From contig CAMOXN010000004.1 of assembly GCA_946629175.1 (NCBI GenBank), forward strand, positions 1 to 35,907: 35,907 bases of DNA. Reading direction: 5' to 3'. Below, piece after piece: positions 31,005-35,907 of the stretch (its first letter is position 1; the number at the start of each line of letters is the position of its first letter). The notes beneath the pieces were generated by a model that was not told the origin of the DNA, did not search any database, and saw only the letters and a program-made list of their open reading frames with translations. Position numbers and translations under genes: made by a program. This stretch comes from an uncultured Lachnospiraceae bacterium (GTDB taxonomy: Bacteria; Bacillota; Clostridia; Lachnospirales; Lachnospiraceae).

Positions 31005-32693
31005 TCACTGAATCGGTACGATGCCTGCGCCTGTTTCCGCATTATACTGGTCAACAACACCGTCCTTCAGGGCTGCCACCAGTGCCTTGATAGCAGGATC
31101 CTCTTCGTCTCCCCTTCTCACGGCAATGATGTTGGAGTAGGTCTGCGCGGCGTCACCGGAAGCGTCTTCAATGGCGAGCGCGTCCGTTGTTTTGAAGCCG
31201 GCGCCTAAGGCGTAATTGTAATTGATGACCGCAATGCTTCCCGCGTCGCTGTTCTTCAGAAGAGCAGGGACCGCATCCGCCTGGACAGCCTGGATCTGAT
31301 AACCGTGGTCATCCGCGATATCGAGGATGGACACGCCGTTCTCGACAGACGCGCCTTCCGGAAGCTCTATGATCCCTTCCTGCTGAAGCAGCAGCAGTGC
31401 CCTGGTCTGGTTGGAATCATCATCCGGAACGATGATCACTGCGCCTTCAGCCAGATCATTCAGGTCCTCTACGCTGTAACTGTAGATGCCGAAAGGCTCA
31501 TAATGGATCAGTCCTGCGGATACCAGGTCTGTACCGTTCGACTCATTGAAGCTGTTCAGATACGGCCTGTGCTGGAAATAGTTGGCGTCGAGAGTCCCGT
31601 CCTGAAGCGCGGTATTCGGAAGCACGTAATCATCATAGATAACGATCTCGAGAGTGATTCCCTGCTCCGCAAGGACAGGTTTTACGATCTCCAGAAGCTC
31701 TGCATGGGGAGTGGAACTTGCTCCGACTTTCAGCACAGCCGCTTCTGTTGTCTCAGCGCCGGTCCCCGCAGCCTGTCCTGCAGGAACGCCTCCCTCCACG
31801 ACAAGGCTGTCCTCATACTCCAGTCCGTAGGTATCCGCCAGTGTAGCCTCATAATCCTTGTGGAAGAAATTCTCAGCTGCGAGCGCTTTGATCTCATCGT
31901 TGATCCAGTTCAGTAAGGTCTCATTTCCCTTGGAGACGGCAGGAGCGATCGTATCCTGGCTGCCGAGAGACGGGATGCCTACCGTGTAGCCCGGATTCTG
32001 AAGCGCATACGCGATCACTTCCGTATTGTCATTGGCCCATGCCGCGGCATTGCCGTTCTCCAGCGCGTTCTTCGCGTTTGCATATGTGTCATATTTCTGG
32101 AGTTTGATCTCGGGATTGTTCTTGATCAGGTAATCCTCTGCGGTCGTGCCGGAGATCACGATCACTTCATCGTCCGCGCCAAGCTGCGACAGATCGGTGA
32201 TCACCCTGCTGTCGGGAGACACGACGCCGAGCGCGACATTCATGTAAGGCAGAGCGAAGTCGACCTTCTCAGCGCGTTCGGGAGTGACCGTGAAGTTCGC
32301 AAGGACAATGTCCACCTTTCCTGTCTCCAGATATTCCACGCGGTTCGCCGCTTCCGTAGAGACATAGTTGATCTCTACGCCGAGATCCTCTCCGATCCTG
32401 TTGCCGAAATAGACATCGTAGCCCTGGTATTCCCCGTTCTCATCGACATATCCGAAGGGATTCTTGTCGGAGAAGACGCCGATATTGACGGTGCCGCTCT
32501 CCTTGATCTGATCGAGCGTCCTGTAGACGGCGTCCTGTGCCTGCGCGTCTTCGGAAGGGGCTTCGGCAACTGTTTCTGTTTCTGCCGGAGCAGCCGCCGG
32601 TTCCGGCGCTGACGCGGATGATCCGCATGCCGCCAGCGACACTGCCAGTATCGATGCCAACCCGATTCCTACTATCTCACGTAATTTTTTCAT
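31005..32693 (-). CDS. Bi-domain substrate-binding lipoprotein: N-terminal SBP_bac_3 (CjaA/PEB1-like) domain fused to C-terminal MetQ/NlpA domain
   Basis: Lipobox VSLAAC; NIGVFSDKNPFGYVDENGEYQGYDVYFGNRIGEDLG...ANRVEYLETGKVDIVLANFTVTPERAEKVDFALPYM (SBP_bac_3) then VGASSTPHAELLEIVKPVLAEQGITLEIVIYDDYVLPNTALQDGTLDANYFQHRPYL (NlpA); single uninterrupted ORF; RBS GGGAGG before ATG 32693. Confidence 0.93.
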   Translation of the reverse strand: MKKLREIVGIGLASILAVSLAACGSSASAPEPAAAPAETETVAEAPSEDAQAQDAVYRTLDQIKESGTVNIGVFSDKNPFGYVDENGEYQGYDVYFGNRIGEDLGVEINYVSTEAANRVEYLETGKVDIVLANFTVTPERAEKVDFALPYMNVALGVVSPDSRVITDLSQLGADDEVIVISGTTAEDYLIKNNPEIKLQKYDTYANAKNALENGNAAAWANDNTEVIAYALQNPGYTVGIPSLGSQDTIAPAVSKGNETLLNWINDEIKALAAENFFHKDYEATLADTYGLEYEDSLVVEGGVPAGQAAGTGAETTEAAVLKVGASSTPHAELLEIVKPVLAEQGITLEIVIYDDYVLPNTALQDGTLDANYFQHRPYLNSFNESNGTDLVSAGLIHYEPFGIYSYSVEDLNDLAEGAVIIVPDDDSNQTRALLLLQQEGIIELPEGASVENGVSILDIADDHGYQIQAVQADAVPALLKNSDAGSIAVINYNYALGAGFKTTDALAIEDASGDAAQTYSNIIAVRRGDEEDPAIKALVAALKDGVVDQYNAETGAGIVPIQ

Positions 32694-32723
32694 ATTTCCT
32701 CCCGGGCTCACCGCCCTTTTCTC

Positions 32724-33482
32724 TTATGAATGCGAGTGTTTCCTCTCAAAAGTAAATGTCCTTAAGAATTCTTTCGCTCTTTCCGTTTTGGGATGATCAA
32801 AGAACTGATCGGGATCGCCCTCCTCTTTGATCACGCCTTCATCCAGAAAGATGACTTTATCCGCGACCGCTCTTGCGAACTGCATTTCGTGCGTGACGAT
32901 GATCATGGTCTTGCCCTGCTCTGCAAGCCCCAGGATCACATCCAGGACTTCCCGCACCATCTCCGGATCCAGCGCTGCCGTCACTTCGTCAAAGAGCAGG
33001 ATCTCCGGGTGCATGCAGAGGGCCCTTACGATCGCGACACGCTGTTTCTGACCTCCGGAGAGCTGTCTGGGAAAGCTGCCGGCTTTTTCCTGAAGTCCTA
33101 CACGGGAGAGAAGGGCAAGGGCCTCTTCTGCCGCTTCCTCCCGGGAACGCTTCTGCACCTTTGTCGGGGCAAGCGTGATGTTGTCCAGCACGTTCAGGTG
33201 CGGGAACAGCTCATAACTCTGGAAGACCATGCCGATCTTCTGACGGATCTCGGGCAGGTTCCTGCTTTTTTTGGATACCGCCTCCCCCTTCAGCCTGATC
33301 TCTCCGCCCTGGATCTCCTCCAGGGCGTTGATACATCGAAGAAGTGTGCTTTTTCCGCATCCGCTGGGTCCGACGACCACGATGACTTCGCCTTCGTGCA
33401 CGTCAAGGCTGATGTCATTGAGTACAGTCAGGTCATCGAACCGCTTGACCAGATGCTCTATTTCTAAGACTTTTTCAGACAA
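32724..33482 (-). CDS. Polar amino acid ABC transporter ATP-binding protein; predicted TTG start
   Basis: [65 protein letters not shown] places a TTG start just past the upstream stop. Confidence 0.92.
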   Translation of the reverse strand: MSEKVLEIEHLVKRFDDLTVLNDISLDVHEGEVIVVVGPSGCGKSTLLRCINALEEIQGGEIRLKGEAVSKKSRNLPEIRQKIGMVFQSYELFPHLNVLDNITLAPTKVQKRSREEAAEEALALLSRVGLQEKAGSFPRQLSGGQKQRVAIVRALCMHPEILLFDEVTAALDPEMVREVLDVILGLAEQGKTMIIVTHEMQFARAVADKVIFLDEGVIKEEGDPDQFFDHPKTERAKEFLRTFTFERKHSHS

Positions 33483-33486
33483 TGGC

Positions 33487-34161
33487 TCACCTCCATCGCT
33501 TTTCGAGATATCCGGCCAGCATGCTGATCGGCCAGCACGCGGCAAAATACAGCAGGAACACAGTAAGATAGACTCCGAACGCGGCATTGGGACTGCTCAT
33601 CCGGTTCGCCTCAATGATCTGCTGGGCGACCTTCAGGACTTCCACTACGCCTATCATCAGCACCAGGCTGGTGGTCTTGATCATGCGGGTGATCAGGTTG
33701 ATCGACAGAGGTATCAGCCTCCTCACCGTCTGAGGCAGAATGATATACCGGTATGTCTGCATTCCTGTCAGCCCCAGGGCAGCCGCGCTTTCATATTGAT
33801 GGATGGGAATACTGATGATCGCTCCTCTGACAAGATCGGCCATTTCGGCTGTTCCCCAGAATGAGAACACGATCACCGCGGACAATTCCCCGGACAGGTT
33901 CCAGCCGAAGATCCTTGTCGTCCCGAAGTATACGAGGAAAAGCAGGACCATCTGCGGCATGATCCGCACGATCTCCAGATAACATCGGGTGACCGCCCGG
34001 CTGATCGGATTCTTCCATGTCATCAGCATTCCGACAAGAACACCTGCCAAAATACTGATCGCGACAGAGATCAGGCTGATCTTCAGCGCGACTCCCAGTC
34101 CTCCCAGTATCCTCATCAGGTTCTTTCCCTTGAAGAGGACTTCAAGTCCCAAATCCGGCAT
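33487..34161 (-). CDS. Polar amino acid ABC transporter permease (HisM/GlnP family)
   Basis: [48 protein letters not shown] (EAA loop). Confidence 0.93.
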   Translation of the reverse strand: MPDLGLEVLFKGKNLMRILGGLGVALKISLISVAISILAGVLVGMLMTWKNPISRAVTRCYLEIVRIMPQMVLLFLVYFGTTRIFGWNLSGELSAVIVFSFWGTAEMADLVRGAIISIPIHQYESAAALGLTGMQTYRYIILPQTVRRLIPLSINLITRMIKTTSLVLMIGVVEVLKVAQQIIEANRMSSPNAAFGVYLTVFLLYFAACWPISMLAGYLEKRWR

Positions 34162-34801
34162 AACGGAGCCTCCTTTCCAGCAGGCTCCCGGCCAGCGAGA
34201 CCGGAAGCAGGATCAGCAGATAGAATATCACCAGCAGGAACAGGCTCTCTGTCGTCTGATAATACAGGCCGATCAGATCCTTAGCAGTGAACATCAGGTC
34301 CATCAGGCTTATGGCGGAAAAAACACTCGTCTCCTTGAGCAGGAAAATAACGTTGGCCATAAATGCCGGCATACAGATGGATAAAGCCTGCGGGAAGACA
34401 ACGTATCGCAGTGTCTGCCATCTGCTCAGCCCCAGACTGTACGCGCTCTCATACTGTACCGTCTCGACGGCTTCTATTCCGCTTCGGAATGCTTCTGCCA
34501 TGTAGCTCCCGCCCAGGAAAGCAAGGCCGGCTATTCCGCAGACCTCCGCGTTTGTCCTGATCCCGATCTTAGGAAGCCCGTAGTATATAAAGAACAGCTG
34601 GATCAGTAATGGCGTATTCCTGCTGATCTCGACATATACATTAGCTGCCTGCCTCAGGAACGGGATCCTGAAATTCTGCGCTGCTGTACAGAAGATCCCG
34701 ATCAGGATCGAAAGGAGAATACCGGCAACCCCTATTTTTACTGTCAATACCGCTGACTTCTGGTACAGCGGCAGATATTTCATAATAAAATCCCATTTCA
34801 A
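34142..34801 (-). CDS. Polar amino acid ABC transporter permease (HisM/GlnP family); TTG 34801 or GTG 34810 start
   Basis: YVEISRNTPLLIQLFFIYYGLPKIG, ESAYSLGLSRWQTLRYVVFPQALSICMP; GAGG 8 nt upstream of the TTG. Confidence 0.92.
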   Translation of the reverse strand: MKWDFIMKYLPLYQKSAVLTVKIGVAGILLSILIGIFCTAAQNFRIPFLRQAANVYVEISRNTPLLIQLFFIYYGLPKIGIRTNAEVCGIAGLAFLGGSYMAEAFRSGIEAVETVQYESAYSLGLSRWQTLRYVVFPQALSICMPAFMANVIFLLKETSVFSAISLMDLMFTAKDLIGLYYQTTESLFLLVIFYLLILLPVSLAGSLLERRLRYAGFGT

Positions 34802-34880
34802 AATGAGCACCTCTTGCTTTTCTCATCCGTCCTGTTGATCAGATGCCTTAATTCGCGACCTTTGAACATCTCCGGGCATG

Positions 34881-34915
34881 AAAAGACCCGGGACATTTTT
34901 CATAAAGCTCCCGGG
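34881..34915 (-). terminator. Leader intrinsic terminator (candidate attenuator)
   Basis: Minus strand CCCGGGA-GCTTTATGAAAAATG-TCCCGGG-TCTTTT, between the leader ORF and the first permease gene. Confidence 0.65.
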
Positions 34916-34945
34916 CAAATGGCAAATAGTGAACACACAGTCTTT

Positions 34946-35071
34946 TTATTTCTGCATATTAACGAGGCGTACAGACAAGCAGCCGAACACCCCAGCCATA
35001 TAGTATGCCCGGGAGTATGACATTCGACAACACATGCTGATTTTCTGCTTAATAACTGTTTTCCGAAGCAT
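34946..35071 (-). CDS. 41-aa leader peptide MLRKTVIKQKISMCCRMSYSRAYYMAGVFGCLSVRLVNMQK
   Basis: Translated codon by codon; strong RBS AAGGAGG 7 nt before the ATG; about 23 nt downstream of the predicted TSS; not in the ORF track because it is under 60 aa. Confidence 0.7.
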   Translation of the reverse strand: MLRKTVIKQKISMCCRMSYSRAYYMAGVFGCLSVRLVNMQK

Positions 35072-35100
35072 CTGACCGCCTCCTTACTGCAACTGGAGCA

Positions 35101-35129
35101 ATCATATACCGATTTACATACTATGTCAA
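35101..35129 (-). promoter_or_regulatory. Sigma-A promoter of the sulfur amino acid uptake operon
   Basis: Minus strand TTGACA - exactly 17 nt - TATGAT. Confidence 0.85.
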
Positions 35130-35216
35130 TAGGCGATAACAGAATTCTTTTATGCACCCATCCGGAACGCAGTTCCGAAGGAAGCTATGATATACCGGAA
35201 ACTTTCTATTAATTAA

Positions 35217-35840
35217 CCGCCCCCTTATACTCAAGGCACATCATGGTCAGGTCATCGAACTGTTCCGCATCGCCGATATGAACCACATATAGCCGGGGCC
35301 GTTGCCCATCAGCTGATAGACGTTCGTATAATAATTGGTGGCGGAAGTCGGGACCGTGTTGTACCCGGCAAGCGTATCCGGATCGGTCTTGATCTTATTG
35401 TTATACAGCCCCCCCTTTGACGGCATGCAGTCCCATATACTGGCCGCGGACTATTTTGGCGTCGAACTGCTCCAGAGTCTGGGTGAAGAGCTCGAGATCG
35501 TAAGATCCGTCCTCTTTGCCGGCCCTGTAAAGCTTGTTCTCCCACTCCATGGATGCCCACCACATGGAATGCGCGGGATCCGTATAGCCGTCATATATCT
35601 CATTTGTAAAAATATTGTTCTGATATTTGTGTGGTGCCCATTAATCAAGGTTGAATTCAGCCCGGAACGCGTGGCACTGTCTCCGATCGTCAGGACGACA
35701 CGTTCCTTAGATGTATCAGATTCCCCGGCAGCGGCAGCTTCCTCTGCGGCGGCAGATCCTCCTGGACCCGCAGGTGCCACGGCGGCAGCAGAACAAGGCA
35801 ACAGCATCAGGATCATTAATATAGATAACATAAAAGGCAC
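35217..35840 (-). pseudogene. Degraded lipoprotein/secreted protein gene with a PP2C/SpoIIE-like C-terminal remnant
   Basis: Coding similarity jumps frames: signal peptide-like start and KERVVLTIGDSATRSGLNSTL; then APHKYQNNIFTNEIYDGYTDPAHSMWWASMEWENKLYRAG...MGLHAVKGG in another frame; then LYNNKIKTDPDTLAGYNTVPTSATNYYTNVYQLMGNGPGYM after a G7 run; finally IGDAEQFDDLTMMCLEYKGAVN*. Confidence 0.6.
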
Positions 35841-35857
35841 CCCGTTCGGAGTGCCTT
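35834..35857 (-). terminator. Terminator of a minus-strand gene lying beyond the right edge
   Basis: Minus strand AAGGCACTCC-GAAC-GGGGTGCCTT then TTATG; overlaps the apparent 5' end of the pseudogene. Confidence 0.55.
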
Positions 35858-35907
35858 CTGATCGATCAGGTGATCATACAAATTGGATTGTTACTGATTT
35901 CAGACCT

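Noticed and set aside
34811-35100. SAM riboswitch (S-box) or T-box upstream of the Met/Cys operon
   Set aside because: I could not see an S-box core or the T-box TGGNACCGCG motif; the region is better explained by a leader ORF plus competing hairpins. An Infernal/Rfam scan would be decisive
34900-35157. 85-aa Cys-rich ORF in the six-frame track on the minus strand
   Set aside because: Its start lies upstream of the consensus promoter (35101-35129) and runs through the -10/-35 region; the 41-aa leader in another frame has the SD and correct position

Overview
Window from a low-GC-Gram-positive-type genome (gene order and families look like Clostridia/Lachnospiraceae; this is an inference). 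Almost all genes are on the minus strand. In + coordinates: a 64-bp tandem repeat at the left edge; an M13 metallopeptidase lipoprotein; a heterodimeric ABC exporter pair; a MacB/FtsX-type ABC pair; a class A PBP with a long GGGDN(T/S) tail; 4-alpha-glucanotransferase; rubrerythrin; a VanZ-like protein; CarB; one plus-strand Cna_B-type surface protein; a complete F1Fo ATP synthase operon (atpZ-I-B-E-F-H-A-G-D-C) whose c subunit has a two-carboxylate (Na+-type) motif; a thioredoxin-fold lipoprotein without its CxxC; HydE; an amino-acid uptake operon; and a degraded gene at the right edge. The most interesting region is 29227-35129. It looks like one operon holding two different ABC importers (a polar/cysteine-type PAAT system and a MetNI system), joined by one lipoprotein in which a CjaA/PEB1-like (SBP_bac_3) domain is fused to a MetQ/NlpA domain. 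A consensus promoter precedes it, then a 41-aa leader ORF containing Met-Cys-Cys-Arg-Met, followed by mutually exclusive GC-rich hairpins including an intrinsic terminator. I interpret this as a cysteine/methionine-responsive attenuator controlling a dual sulfur-amino-acid importer. This is a hypothesis from sequence alone; no database search was run.
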